A stretch of 61,135 nucleotides of DNA from an uncultured Rhizobiaceae group bacterium (GCA_938044775.1 CALIOE010000018.1:1-61135), one strand, 5' to 3'. Counted from the first letter of the stretch, positions 33,988 through 42,755 are shown. Notes: generated by a model not told the origin, from the sequence alone. A program made the numbers and translations.

Positions 33988-34482
33988 ATGGCTACCAAAA
34001 TTCGACTCGCCCGCGGCGGCTCCAAGAAGCGCCCTTTTTATCGCATCGTTGCTGCCGATGTTCGCGCGCCGCGCGATGGCCGTTTCATTGAAAAGCTCGG
34101 CACCTACAACCCGCTGCTTCCCAAAGAATCAGCCGAACGCATAACGATGGACAAGGAACGTATTCAATACTGGCTTGATCAGGGCGCAACGCCTACCGAC
34201 CGTGTGCTTCGCTTCCTCGATGCAGAGGGTATGGTAAAGCGCGAAGCGCGCAACAACCCGAACAAGGCCAGGCCGGGCAAAAAGGCGCAGGAACGCGTCG
34301 AAGAGAAGCAGCAGAAAGAGGAAGATGCCAAACAGGCCGCTGCCGATGCTGAAGCAGCGGCTAAGGCCGCAGAGTCGGAAGCCGCCGAAGCTGAAGCACC
34401 TGCGGAAGAAGCCGCAGCTGAAGAAGCACCTGCCGAAGCTCCCGCAGAAGAAGCGCCGGCAGAAGAAAAGCCTGCCGAATAG
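33988..34482 (+). CDS. rpsP: Small-subunit ribosomal protein bS16 with long acidic tail
   Basis: The first 85 residues are ribosomal protein S16 ([41 protein letters not shown]). A basic linker follows, then a tail rich in Ala, Glu and Pro, for 164 residues in all (a typical bS16 is about 80-90). Such tails are frequent in Alphaproteobacteria and are probably disordered. A strong ribosome-binding site, AAGGAA, precedes the ATG. Confidence 0.97.
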   Translation: MATKIRLARGGSKKRPFYRIVAADVRAPRDGRFIEKLGTYNPLLPKESAERITMDKERIQYWLDQGATPTDRVLRFLDAEGMVKREARNNPNKARPGKKAQERVEEKQQKEEDAKQAAADAEAAAKAAESEAAEAEAPAEEAAAEEAPAEAPAEEAPAEEKPAE

Positions 34483-34503
34483 GCAAGCCGGTATCTTTTT
34501 GAG

Positions 34504-34535
34504 GGCGGCGGGCTTGTACAGCCTGCCGCCTTTTT
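34504..34535 (+). terminator. Intrinsic terminator or attenuator between rpsP and rimM
   Basis: GGCGGCGGGCT (34504-34514), loop TGTAC, then AGCCTGCCGCC (34520-34530, one G-T pair) and TTTTT. It lies directly between rpsP and rimM, so it may lower rimM expression relative to rpsP. Confidence 0.8.
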
Positions 34536-34548
34536 CTATGGGCGCATT

Positions 34549-35067
34549 ATGAAACTCGAAAATCCCATTCTTATGGCCACCATTGGCGGCCCTTCCGGAA
34601 TCCGGGGAGAGGTGCGTGTCAGAGCCTTTACGGCGGATCCCATGGCTCTGGGCGACTATGGATCGCTCTACAACGCCGATGGCGAGAAGTTCAAAATCAA
34701 CAATCTGCGGCCAGCCAAGAATGGGGTCGTCATCAAATTTAAAGGCATAAATACACGCAGTGATGCCGAAGGCCTGAATCGCGTGGATCTCTTTGTCGAC
34801 CGCTCCGCCCTGCCCGATGTGATTGAGGAGGACGAGTTTTACGTCAGCGATCTGATTGGGATGGAAGTCCGAAGCACAGATGGCGATTCGCTCGGCAGGA
34901 TAAGGGACGTGCCAAATTTCGGGGCTGGAGACATGCTGGAAATTGTTGCCGACGGAGAAACCCTGCTGATTGAGTTCAATCGTGCAAATGTTCCCAATAT
35001 TGATTTAGACAACAATTTTCTCACGATCATCCCACCGCTTGAAACAAGCGAACGCGATCAGGATTGA
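34549..35067 (+). CDS. rimM: 16S rRNA processing protein RimM
   Basis: A 172-residue ribosome maturation factor that binds protein S19 on pre-30S particles. The N-terminal RimM domain contains GGPSGIRGEVRVRAFTADP. The C-terminal PRC-barrel contains EEDEFYVSDLIGMEV, with IEFNRANVPNIDLDN near the end. It follows rpsP as usual, but the gene after it is thpR, not trmD. Confidence 0.95.
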   Translation: MKLENPILMATIGGPSGIRGEVRVRAFTADPMALGDYGSLYNADGEKFKINNLRPAKNGVVIKFKGINTRSDAEGLNRVDLFVDRSALPDVIEEDEFYVSDLIGMEVRSTDGDSLGRIRDVPNFGAGDMLEIVADGETLLIEFNRANVPNIDLDNNFLTIIPPLETSERDQD

Positions 35068-35076
35068 GATTTTCTC

Positions 35077-35640
35077 ATGCCCCGCCTGTTCACCGGTCTA
35101 CAAATCCCACAACTGCAGCGCACCCAGCTTTCGCTGTTGCAGTCCGGGTTGCAAAACGTTCGTTGGATTGAACCATCGGATATGCACATCACCTTGCGCT
35201 TCATCGGAGATGTGAGTCCGTCATTGGCAGAGGAAATCGCCGAGAGCTTGTCTTCAAGGAGCTGGTTCGCACCGCAGGTTGTGCTGGGCGAGTTGGCCGC
35301 TTTTGGCAGCAAGAAACCAAAGTCGGTTCACGCTTCCGTCCGGCTCAATCAGGAATTATCCGGACTGGCAGCTGGCCATGAACGTTTGATGCAACAAATA
35401 GGCCTGGAACCGGATGGCCGGAAATTTACCCCCCATGTAACTCTGGCTCGTTGCCGGCAGGTTGCCATTCCCAAATTAGCCCAATGGCTTGCCAGCAATG
35501 GTGGTTTCGTAAGTTCGCCTTTCACTCCAGATCGATTCGTCCTCTATTCAGCACGCGAGAGCACCGGTGGTGGGCCCTATGTAATCGAAAGAAGCTGGCC
35601 GCTGACAAGCAAGGCCGAACCCGCTCCACCAGCCACTTGA
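35077..35640 (+). CDS. thpR: RNA 2,3-cyclic phosphodiesterase (2-5 RNA ligase family)
   Basis: A 187-residue two-H phosphoesterase. The two catalytic HxTx motifs are HITL (37-40) and HVTL (120-123), in symmetric lobes. FTGLQIP near the N-terminus and RFVLYSARESTGGGPYVI at the end are typical of the bacterial family. It opens 2,3-cyclic phosphates on RNA; the in vivo role is unclear. It starts nine bases after rimM, so it is in the same transcript. Confidence 0.93.
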   Translation: MPRLFTGLQIPQLQRTQLSLLQSGLQNVRWIEPSDMHITLRFIGDVSPSLAEEIAESLSSRSWFAPQVVLGELAAFGSKKPKSVHASVRLNQELSGLAAGHERLMQQIGLEPDGRKFTPHVTLARCRQVAIPKLAQWLASNGGFVSSPFTPDRFVLYSARESTGGGPYVIERSWPLTSKAEPAPPAT

Positions 35641-35879
35641 GGCAAATGATGAATTTCTGAGACGTTAGTTTTGCTCGGAAATTCGAGCTGCTGACCGATA
35701 TGCAACCTGCCCATCCGGCTGGTTCCGGCAAGCCAATACACAACGTGTGCGTGGGTCTCGACGGGCACCCGGTTCCTGTTTGTTGCCAATTCCTGAAATC
35801 GCTGCGTCGGATTGCGATTTGCATCATATCCAACCACAGAGCATTCTTTGGGAAGACGAAATGTTGTGCGGAGCGAGAA

Positions 35880-36167
35880 ATGGCCGACAAACTGTCAGAA
35901 GCGGAGACGACAGCAGCGCTCGCCAGCCTGGATGGCTGGGAGCGTGTTCACAACCGTGATGCGATCCAGAAAATGTTCAAGTTCAAGAACTTCCTCGATG
36001 CATTCGCATTCATGACCAGGATTGCACCGGTCGCGGAAGAAATGAACCATCACCCTGAATGGAGCAACGTCTATAACCGTGTGGAAGTGACACTCACCAC
36101 GCATGATGCGGGTGGACTGACGGACCTCGACATTCAACTTGCAGGCAAAATGGACGGCCTTTCGTGA
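35880..36167 (+). CDS. phhB: 4a-hydroxytetrahydrobiopterin dehydratase (pterin carbinolamine dehydratase)
   Basis: A 95-residue PCD/DCoH enzyme. The catalytic histidines are in [18 protein letters not shown] (H57, H58) and TLTTH (H75). It recycles the carbinolamine formed by aromatic-amino-acid hydroxylases; bacteria also use it to suppress pterin by-products. The ATG at 35880 (MADKLSEAE) is preceded by a weak GGAGCGAG. The next gene overlaps by one base. Confidence 0.93.
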   Translation: MADKLSEAETTAALASLDGWERVHNRDAIQKMFKFKNFLDAFAFMTRIAPVAEEMNHHPEWSNVYNRVEVTLTTHDAGGLTDLDIQLAGKMDGLS

Positions 36168-36736
36168 TGAGAATTGCGATTCTGGGGGTCATATCGGCCC
36201 TCTTTTGCGGATTAGCAGTGGCCGAAACCTGGGGGCCGGCGACCGCAAGTCCCGGCTCCGAACGCCGTAATAACAGTCTGAAGGAGGCTTTTCGGGAGTT
36301 GAAAATGGCTCCCAACGAGACAGTCTCACGTATTGTTATGGACCGGATCTGGGTGCTCTGGATGCAAGCTCCCGATTCGGAAACCGCAGAAGACATGAAC
36401 CGCGCGCTGCGCGCCCGCGGCGGCTACAATCTCGACAAAGCGCTGGGCATTCTCGACGGCATGATCGATCGACATCCCGACTACGCTGAGGTTTGGAACC
36501 AACGAAGCTACATCCATTTCCTGAAGGAAGACTTTGACAAATCGTTGTCGGATTGTGAAACGGCGCTTGAACTGGAACCGCGTCACATCGGTTGCATGAC
36601 GGGCATGGCGCGTATTCTCATTCGTCACCAGGGGCGTTTCAAGGCCGGAGAAAGTCTGCTGAAAGAGGCGATGAAGCTGCACCCGTTTGTCTATGAGAAA
36701 GTGCTATTAAAGGAGGTACCCGGCGAAGAGCTCTAG
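36167..36736 (+). CDS. Exported TPR protein
   Basis: A 189-residue protein with a signal peptide ([19 protein letters not shown]) and tetratricopeptide repeats (DKALGILDGMIDRHPDYAEVWNQR, DFDKSLSDCETALELEPRHI). It is probably periplasmic and a protein-protein scaffold. The ATG at 36167 overlaps the phhB stop (GTGATGA); a GTG at 36164 is the alternative. Its end overlaps the convergent yciB gene by four bases. Confidence 0.85.
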   Translation: MRIAILGVISALFCGLAVAETWGPATASPGSERRNNSLKEAFRELKMAPNETVSRIVMDRIWVLWMQAPDSETAEDMNRALRARGGYNLDKALGILDGMIDRHPDYAEVWNQRSYIHFLKEDFDKSLSDCETALELEPRHIGCMTGMARILIRHQGRFKAGESLLKEAMKLHPFVYEKVLLKEVPGEEL

Positions 36737-37338
36737 GTCTCATCTTCAAGGGTGTGGCGGCTGAGAAGTGGGGCCTGAGTCAGAACAAACAGCATGGTCA
36801 AACCGGTCATGCCCCAGAACTTGAAGCCAACCCAGAATCCTTCTGAAAAATTCCGCCAGACAATCTCGTTGACCACAGCCAGAAAGAGAAAGAATATCCC
36901 CCATCGCAGGGTCAGCTTTCGCCAACCTTCGTTGTCCAGCTGAAATGCTGCCCCCATGACCGTTTGCAAGAACGACTTGCCAAATGCCAGGCCGACCAGC
37001 AAGGTGACTCCAAACAGCGAGTTTATGATGGTCGGCTTCAATTTGATGAACAGATCATCCTGCAGATAGAGCGTCAGGCCCCCAAAAATCGTGATGATGA
37101 CCAGTGTCACAATCGGCATCGCCGGCAGCGTGCGAGTCAGCATCCATGAATAGAAAATGGCAATCGGCGTGGTCACCATCATCACGACGGTCGCCACAAA
37201 AATTGGCTGCTGCAGGCCGTCAGGCATCATAGCGACCAGGCCAAGCCTCTCGCCAAAATTGTAAGCCACTACAAAACAGGCAACGGGGCCGAGTTCCAGT
37301 AGCAGCTTGAGGCCCGGGCTAACCTGTTTGTCTGTCAT
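36733..37338 (-). CDS. yciB: Inner-membrane septation protein YciB/IspZ
   Basis: A 201-residue polytopic protein with about five to six membrane helices. LLLELGPVACFVVAYNFGERLG, GGLTLYLQDDLFIKLKPTIIN and GWRKLTLRWGIFFLFLAVVNEIVWR match the septation protein A family, which affects cell-envelope synthesis and septation. The ATG at 37338 (MTDKQVSPG) is chosen over the longer frame. Confidence 0.93.
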   Translation of the reverse strand: MTDKQVSPGLKLLLELGPVACFVVAYNFGERLGLVAMMPDGLQQPIFVATVVMMVTTPIAIFYSWMLTRTLPAMPIVTLVIITIFGGLTLYLQDDLFIKLKPTIINSLFGVTLLVGLAFGKSFLQTVMGAAFQLDNEGWRKLTLRWGIFFLFLAVVNEIVWRNFSEGFWVGFKFWGMTGLTMLFVLTQAPLLSRHTLEDET

Positions 37339-37416
37339 GTGTATTTTCCGCGGAAGACGAGTGCAGCGCCTATAGCAAATAGCTGCGGCATTTGAAAATG
37401 ACACTTTTGATAGCAT

Positions 37417-38661
37417 TCATCCCTTGGACAGTCGCGTAGCAACAGCAGAAGACGCCTCCAGAGTACGGTGTACCGGGCATTTGTCGGCAATCTCAAGCAA
37501 TTTGCCATCAAGCCCCTCCGGCGTGCCGCCTTCAATCGTGATTACCCGCTCAAACCGGTCAATGCGCGCGCCGGACGCCTTCTGGCTATCGCTGCATTCC
37601 ACACAATCGGCCGTATGCACCTTGGCGTGGGAAACCTCAACGCTGATGCGACCGAGTTCCAGACCTTTCCTGTCGGCATACATCCGCAAAGTCATGCCGG
37701 TGCATGCTCCCAGTGCGATGGAAAGAAAGTCGTAGGGAGACGGCCCCGAATCGAGGCCACCATAGCTTTCCGGTTCATCTGCAAATAGCCGATGTTTACC
37801 GGCCAGCACGGTTTGCTGGAACTTGCCTTCTCGTGTTTCTGTGACTCGAACGCTCTCATTTGGCTCATCAATACGAGGTTTGTCCGCCGGGAGATAGCGA
37901 TCGGCCCAGCCGGCAATGACGGAAGCAACATAGTCAGCATCTTCAGCCCGAGTGAGGAGGTGATCGGCCTGATCGAGTGAAATGAAGCTTTTTGGATGTT
38001 TTGCTGCCAGAAAGATGGCGCTCGCATTTTCCACGCCTACGGTCTGATCAATGGGCGAGTGCAAGACCAACAAAGGTCTTCCAAGCTTCGCAACCTGGTC
38101 TTTCAGATTGGCAGCGCGCGCATCCTCAACAAACTGCTTTTCAATCGTGAAACTTCGACCAGCCAGATTGACCTCCGCACGTCCATCGCTCTCAATGATT
38201 TCGATGCTGCTGCCAAAATTATGTAATACATGCTCTACATCGGAAGGCGCGCCAATCGTGGCTACGGCCTTGATTTCGGGAATGTCCGCGGCAGCAGCAA
38301 GAACTGCTGCTCCGCCCAGGGAATGTCCAATGATCAGGCTTGGAGCCTGGTAATTTTGACGCAGGTAGTCGGCTGCGATCAATAAATCCTGCAGATTCGA
38401 CGAGAAGTTTGTGCTTGCGAACTCGCCCTTGGACGAACCCAGACCTGTGAAGTCGAATCGCAGCACGGCAATGCCGGTCCGCGCCAGTTCCGCAGCAATT
38501 CGTTTCGCCGCCAGAAGGTCTTTCGAACAGGTGAAACAATGGGCAAACAAAGCCGTCGCACGCACCGGCCCCGCCGGTATGTCGAGTCGGGCTGCCAGCA
38601 TGTCACCTGAATGTCCGGGAAAACTGGTTTTAAGGGTGGTGGCGTTCAACTGGATATCCAT
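37417..38661 (-). CDS. Alpha/beta hydrolase-OsmC fusion protein
   Basis: A 414-residue two-domain protein. The N-terminal 260 residues are a serine alpha/beta hydrolase with nucleophile S114 in IGHSLGGAAV, oxyanion region AHCFTCSKD (40-48) and a late DQADHLLTRAED histidine. The C-terminal 130 residues are an OsmC/Ohr domain with a cysteine in ALGACTGMTLRMYADRKG and a second in DKCPVHRTLE, the thiol-peroxidase pair. The fusion is known in many Proteobacteria; the likely role is hydrolysis plus detoxification of lipid or acyl peroxides, which is inference. Confidence 0.92.
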   Translation of the reverse strand: MDIQLNATTLKTSFPGHSGDMLAARLDIPAGPVRATALFAHCFTCSKDLLAAKRIAAELARTGIAVLRFDFTGLGSSKGEFASTNFSSNLQDLLIAADYLRQNYQAPSLIIGHSLGGAAVLAAAADIPEIKAVATIGAPSDVEHVLHNFGSSIEIIESDGRAEVNLAGRSFTIEKQFVEDARAANLKDQVAKLGRPLLVLHSPIDQTVGVENASAIFLAAKHPKSFISLDQADHLLTRAEDADYVASVIAGWADRYLPADKPRIDEPNESVRVTETREGKFQQTVLAGKHRLFADEPESYGGLDSGPSPYDFLSIALGACTGMTLRMYADRKGLELGRISVEVSHAKVHTADCVECSDSQKASGARIDRFERVITIEGGTPEGLDGKLLEIADKCPVHRTLEASSAVATRLSKG

Positions 38662-38690
38662 TGTTTTCTCTATCTTTGATGTTTCGAGAT

Positions 38691-38728
38691 GGCCCCACCT
38701 TCCACAGGGGAGGAAAGAAGGTGGGGCC
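38691..38728. repeat. Perfect 12-bp inverted repeat upstream of the hydrolase-OsmC gene
   Basis: GGCCCCACCTTC (38691-38702) and GAAGGTGGGGCC (38717-38728) are exact complements around a 14-nt loop. There is no T-run on either side, so it is not a standard terminator. On the minus strand it falls 30-67 bases before the hydrolase-OsmC start and its loop reads CTTTCCTCCCC, resembling an anti-Shine-Dalgarno sequence. Confidence 0.6.
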
Positions 38729-38800
38729 GGGACAGTTCATGCCCCGTCTGAACCGTCCAGTCTTGCACAATGCGGCGAACGCCGCATCGTTGACGTCAAG

Positions 38801-39325
38801 TCAATTGTCGCCGGTCCGTTCGAGCCGGTGGTGCGCAAAACCGGCAACAATGACGCCGAACAGGATGTGACCCCAAAGCGCCACCCACGTTATTCCGCCC
38901 CATCCGAGAAACGGTGGGTTGCCCGCCACCAGATGAGCCATAACGTAGAGCGCAAACACAAACAGCACGCCTCCGTAGACAGCGCCGGTCACCCACCATG
39001 GAAGACGTATCACCGAATTCGAGATCGGTCGTGCCGCGAGAATGTAACCCAGAGGGTACAGCAGCAGGCCGGTCAGGGTGTGCAGGGCATGTCCGATGCC
39101 AAGCGAGCCAACAACCTTTGCCTGAACGCCCAGCAAAACCGCAAGCGACTGGTTGGCCAATGGTACAGGCGCCAGTTTCGCGCCAAGAAGAGGCGAGGCA
39201 ACACCCTTCAGCAGCGGTGACACGAACTGACCGAAAAGGTCAAAACCAATCGTTGCGAAGGCACCGGCAACCAGCGCGGTGTATAGCAGTTTCCCATCAA
39301 AGCGGGGCAGTATGAGCTTAGCCAT
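38801..39325 (-). CDS. Four-helix membrane protein of unknown function
   Basis: A 174-residue protein with about four membrane helices (LLYTALVAGAFATIGFDLFG; a GHALHTLTGLLLYPLGYIL segment; VYGGVLFVFALYVMAHLVAG; GHILFGVIVAGFAHHRLE). Several histidines lie within or next to helices, which could suit a heme or redox role, but this is speculative. It lies 32 bases after the DM13 gene on the same strand, so the two probably work together. Confidence 0.8.
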   Translation of the reverse strand: MAKLILPRFDGKLLYTALVAGAFATIGFDLFGQFVSPLLKGVASPLLGAKLAPVPLANQSLAVLLGVQAKVVGSLGIGHALHTLTGLLLYPLGYILAARPISNSVIRLPWWVTGAVYGGVLFVFALYVMAHLVAGNPPFLGWGGITWVALWGHILFGVIVAGFAHHRLERTGDN

Positions 39326-39357
39326 TTGTTATTCTCCCGATTGTGAGGCTCACTGGG

Positions 39358-39777
39358 TCAGTTCAGTTTTGCCGAGCCCAGCGAAACGCTGAATTTTTTG
39401 CACCAGACAACAAATTGGTCGTAGTTGGCGACGACTATGTTTTTTGGCAGTTCATAAACCTGCCGACCGTTCAGGTTTTTGAGTTTGGCGAAGAGAGTGC
39501 CGTTGTCGAACTTTCCATCCTTGGCAAAACCAAGTTGCGGATCGGGCGCGCCATCGAGGCTGAAATTGGGACCTAGCACGACCAACGTACGGTCACCGTC
39601 CTTTTCAATGGTCACTTTGCCGGTGGTTACATGATCGTTCTCCCCGGAAATTGCGCCAGATTTCAAAATCTCTCCCGCCATCGCCGAGGGCGGCGTTGTG
39701 AAGGCGAGCATTATGCCAAGAGCAAGGGCAGATGCAGCGGCAGGGGCGGCTTTGCGAATATTGGTCGCGAACGACAT
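39358..39777 (-). CDS. Secreted DM13-domain protein
   Basis: A 139-residue exported protein: signal peptide to about residue 34 (...TTPPSAMAG), then a DM13 domain with GKVTIEKDGDRTLVVLGPNF, NGRQVYELPKNIVVANYDQF and VVWCKKFSVSLGSAKL. DM13 domains are proposed to act in electron transfer; the lone cysteine in VVWCKKF is at the conserved place. The ATG at 39777 has AAAGGAAA upstream. It is divergent from the TetR gene across two operators. Confidence 0.87.
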   Translation of the reverse strand: MSFATNIRKAAPAAASALALGIMLAFTTPPSAMAGEILKSGAISGENDHVTTGKVTIEKDGDRTLVVLGPNFSLDGAPDPQLGFAKDGKFDNGTLFAKLKNLNGRQVYELPKNIVVANYDQFVVWCKKFSVSLGSAKLN

Positions 39778-39842
39778 TTGATTTCCTTTCGGGTTGTGGC
39801 GGGGAAGTCCTCCCGCTTTGGATGACACCAAGTTAGTAATTC

Positions 39843-39856
39843 GGAACCATTTGGTC
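39843..39856. promoter_or_regulatory. Operator copy 1 for the TetR regulator
   Basis: GGAACCATTTGGTC is the inverted copy, with one mismatch, of the element at 39890-39903. The core ACCATTTGGT is a near-palindrome. It is located in the divergent promoter between the DM13 and TetR genes. Confidence 0.65.
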
Positions 39857-39889
39857 TAATAACACCTAATCACCAAATTGTGAGTTATT

Positions 39890-39903
39890 GACCATATGGT
39901 TCC
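39890..39903. promoter_or_regulatory. Operator copy 2 for the TetR regulator
   Basis: GACCATATGGTTCC contains the perfect palindrome ACCATATGGT. It faces copy 1 at a 47-base start-to-start spacing and lies 48 bases before the TetR ATG, so autoregulation together with DM13-gene control is likely. Confidence 0.65.
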
Positions 39904-39950
39904 CTATATATAGGAAGCACGAAACAGAGCACGCTGCTGGGGTGGAATGG

Positions 39951-40529
39951 ATGTCCAGGCCAAGAGAATTCGAAATCGATGTCGCCATAGAAAAAGCCAT
40001 GAACGTATTTTGGACCCACGGTTATGACGGCACGAAACTTCCGGACCTTTTGAATGGAATGGGCATAGCCCGGGGCAGTCTTTACAAGGCATTCGGCAGC
40101 AAAAAGGAGCTCTTCCTGAGGGCGCTCGATCTTTACGATCACAAACATGTTCAGCCCGCTGTCATCATCTTGAAAGACGGAAACGTTCCCGGTGATGTGA
40201 GAATTTCCAATGTTTTTGCTGGTGCTCTTAAGCCCGCCGGCACCGGAGATCGTCGCGGCTGCTTGCTGTGCAACACCGCGGCCAGCACCTCATCGGAAGA
40301 TCCTGAGGTCGCGCTTATTGTCAACAACCAGCTGGATAGGATGACCAAGGCCTTTGCAGTTGCACTTGCCGACACAACCGCCTTTTCCGGACTGTCTGAG
40401 CGTGAACGCATGGCGGAGGCCAACAATCTGACCCTGCAATATGTCGGGCTGCGTGTAATGACCCGAGGTGGCCAGGAACTGAAAGCTCTGGAATCTGCGA
40501 CGGATCAGACGTTGTCGCGGCTGAGATAG
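39951..40529 (+). CDS. TetR/AcrR-family transcriptional regulator
   Basis: A 192-residue repressor-type protein. The HTH is in AMNVFWTHGYDGTKLPDLLN and GIARGSLYKAFGSKKELF (about residues 14-55). The C-terminal ligand domain has the GDRRGCLLCNTAAS cysteine block seen in TetR_C regulators of the YcdC/ComR-like class, which often sense electrophiles. The ATG at 39951 (MSRPREFEID) has GGTGGAATGG upstream. Confidence 0.9.
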   Translation: MSRPREFEIDVAIEKAMNVFWTHGYDGTKLPDLLNGMGIARGSLYKAFGSKKELFLRALDLYDHKHVQPAVIILKDGNVPGDVRISNVFAGALKPAGTGDRRGCLLCNTAASTSSEDPEVALIVNNQLDRMTKAFAVALADTTAFSGLSERERMAEANNLTLQYVGLRVMTRGGQELKALESATDQTLSRLR

Positions 40530-40608
40530 ATTTACGAGAGCATTTGAGTGAGCGAAAAGCACGCCGAGCAGTCTGCAGGTGTCGTTCTGTCAGGATGCGG
40601 TCAGAGCC

Positions 40609-42015
40609 CTATGTCAACATCAGCCTCGGCAAGAACAGCACGATGCCCGGGAAAGCAATCAAGACCGCGATGGTAATTGCATCAGCAACAAAAAACGGCG
40701 ATGTGCCGCGAAAAACGTCCTGAACCGAAATATCGTCACGCACGCCGGCAACAACAAAGCAGTTCAGTCCGATTGGTGGTGTTATCAGACAGAGCTCTGC
40801 CATTTTAACGACCAGAATGCCGAACCAGACCGCGCACAAAGTTCCGTTCATGCCAAAGGCGCTATCGGCTGCCGAAACGCTTTCACCACCGTTAAGTGCC
40901 ATAACCGCCGGATAAACGACCGGCAGCGTGAGCAGCAACATGCCAATTGCATCCATGAACATACCCAACACCGCGTAGGCCAGCAGAATGAGTACCAATG
41001 TCAGCATCGGGCTTTGCTCGAGGGTGGAAATCCAGTCCGCAAAGGCATTCGGCAGGTCGGCAAAGCCCAGAAAGCGCACATAGATTAATACGCCCCAGAT
41101 AATCGTAAATATCATCACCGACAGTTTGGCGGTTTCCAGCAAGGCGTCTTTCAATTGAGGCCAGCGCATGCCGCGGTAGAGAGCCATGCAGAACACGACA
41201 AAAGCACCCAGCGCGCCACCTTCGGTGGGTGTTCCAAACGCGTCCTCACCAAATGGATTGTAGACAAAGAAGATAATTATGATGACCACTGCAAAAATCG
41301 GCATGGCCGGCGGCAGGGATTTAAATCGTTCCAGCCAGCTGAAACCGCCGACAGGCGGCCCGAAGTTCTTGAAGCTCAACGCCAGTATGACCACCAACCC
41401 GCCATAGATCAGCGCGGAAACTGCACCGGGCAAAAATCCTGCCAGCAGCAGCAGGCCGACATCCTGCTCAACAATGATCGCATAGATGACCAGAATGGCG
41501 GATGGTGGAATGAGCGAAGCCAGCGTCCCGCCAGCCGCAACCACTCCCGCTGCGAAGCGTTTGTCGTAGCCAACCTTTAGCATTTCCGGGATCGCGATCC
41601 TGGCGAACACAGCGGAAGTTGCAACCGAGGCGCCTGATACAGCAGCAAAACCTGCCGTTGCAAAGACTGTTGACACCGCCAGTCCACCGGGAAGCCAGCC
41701 CACCCATTTTTTTGCTGCATCAAATAGCGCCTGTGTCAGGCCAGCATAATAGGCCAGATAGCCAATCAGAATGAAGGTCGGGATCAGCGACAGAACCTGA
41801 GACGCGACCTTGGAGTGTGGCACCTGACCTGCTGTCTTTGCGGCGATCGTGAGTGCCCAGGTGAATTGAGCCGGGTCATATCCCTTCTTGGCCCAAAATA
41901 TCCAGATGAGCCCCAACAGTCCGGTTAGTGCAGCCGCAAACGCGACCCGCATGCCAAGCACCACCATGACCAGCATGCCACAGCTGACGACGATCCCAAT
42001 CTCGATGGATGTCAT
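40609..42015 (-). CDS. TRAP transporter large permease (DctM type)
   Basis: A 468-residue polytopic protein with about 12 membrane helices, including GLAVSTVFATAGFAAVSGAS and the DctM-type GTLASLIPPSAILVIYAIIVE block. It is the sodium-driven transport subunit of a tripartite periplasmic transporter. It follows the small permease by 18 bases. The substrate cannot be read from this subunit. Confidence 0.94.
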   Translation of the reverse strand: MTSIEIGIVVSCGMLVMVVLGMRVAFAAALTGLLGLIWIFWAKKGYDPAQFTWALTIAAKTAGQVPHSKVASQVLSLIPTFILIGYLAYYAGLTQALFDAAKKWVGWLPGGLAVSTVFATAGFAAVSGASVATSAVFARIAIPEMLKVGYDKRFAAGVVAAGGTLASLIPPSAILVIYAIIVEQDVGLLLLAGFLPGAVSALIYGGLVVILALSFKNFGPPVGGFSWLERFKSLPPAMPIFAVVIIIIFFVYNPFGEDAFGTPTEGGALGAFVVFCMALYRGMRWPQLKDALLETAKLSVMIFTIIWGVLIYVRFLGFADLPNAFADWISTLEQSPMLTLVLILLAYAVLGMFMDAIGMLLLTLPVVYPAVMALNGGESVSAADSAFGMNGTLCAVWFGILVVKMAELCLITPPIGLNCFVVAGVRDDISVQDVFRGTSPFFVADAITIAVLIAFPGIVLFLPRLMLT

Positions 42016-42033
42016 TTGCCCCCCGGCCTGCTC

Positions 42034-42672
42034 TTAGAGTTTATCATCAAAGCCCGACACTGCTTCGGCTTCCTTGCGCGCCTGGGTGGCGGCATCTTCG
42101 ATCAGCGGCACCGCAACAGGATGGAGATGGTTCCCGATTACCGCCAGGACATAACCCCAAACCTGGAGTGCGAGTCGCGCCGCCAGGACAGAAAACGCAA
42201 CGGGAACCAGTAGCTTTGCCGGCCAGATTGGAAGCGCTATATCAATGGAGGAATCTCTGCTCCACAACGGAGACGCAAAATCAAAACTGCGCAGAAAATG
42301 CGAATAAGACCCATAGACCAGGATCAGCATCAGAATCAAAATCAGAAGCGTGGTGATCAGCTCCGCAAGCCACAGGGCTCTGCCGTTGAGCATTCCTACA
42401 AACAGATCCATTCTTATGTGGCCACCAAGACGCTGGGTATAGGCCACACCCATAAATGCGATGAGCGGCATGGCCTGCTCGATCCAGTCCACATAGCCAG
42501 GAATTGGCTGACCGAAAAAATTGCGTCCACTTACCGAAACGACCGCAAGAATCATCAGAGAAAAGACCGCCAGGCCGCTGATCAGGGCAAATACTGATTC
42601 GAGCTTGTACAGTTTCTGATCGAGCAGGCTGAGCGTCGATCCATCTGTCAGAACTGACGTGTTAGAGGCCAT
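42034..42672 (-). CDS. TRAP transporter small permease (DctQ type)
   Basis: A 212-residue protein with four membrane helices. VSGRNFFGQPIPGYVDWIEQ and FMGVAYTQRLGGHIRMDLFV are the DctQ hallmark region. It pairs with the large permease. A strong hairpin separates it from the binding-protein gene upstream. Confidence 0.93.
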   Translation of the reverse strand: MASNTSVLTDGSTLSLLDQKLYKLESVFALISGLAVFSLMILAVVSVSGRNFFGQPIPGYVDWIEQAMPLIAFMGVAYTQRLGGHIRMDLFVGMLNGRALWLAELITTLLILILMLILVYGSYSHFLRSFDFASPLWSRDSSIDIALPIWPAKLLVPVAFSVLAARLALQVWGYVLAVIGNHLHPVAVPLIEDAATQARKEAEAVSGFDDKL

Positions 42673-42698
42673 GAAATTCCGTCTTCAGGAGAAGGGAA

Positions 42699-42729
42699 AC
42701 CCCGGTCCATCGATCCGATGGACCGGGGT
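42699..42729 (-). promoter_or_regulatory. Long perfect hairpin between TRAP binding-protein and permease genes
   Basis: ACCCCGGTCCATCG (42699-42712) and CGATGGACCGGGGT (42716-42729) form a 14-bp stem with a three-base loop. On the minus strand it follows the binding-protein stop. It has no long T-run, so it more likely stabilises or partly terminates the upstream message, giving excess binding protein over permease. Confidence 0.7.
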
Positions 42730-42755
42730 CTCTACGCGTTAAGTTCGAACCGGAC

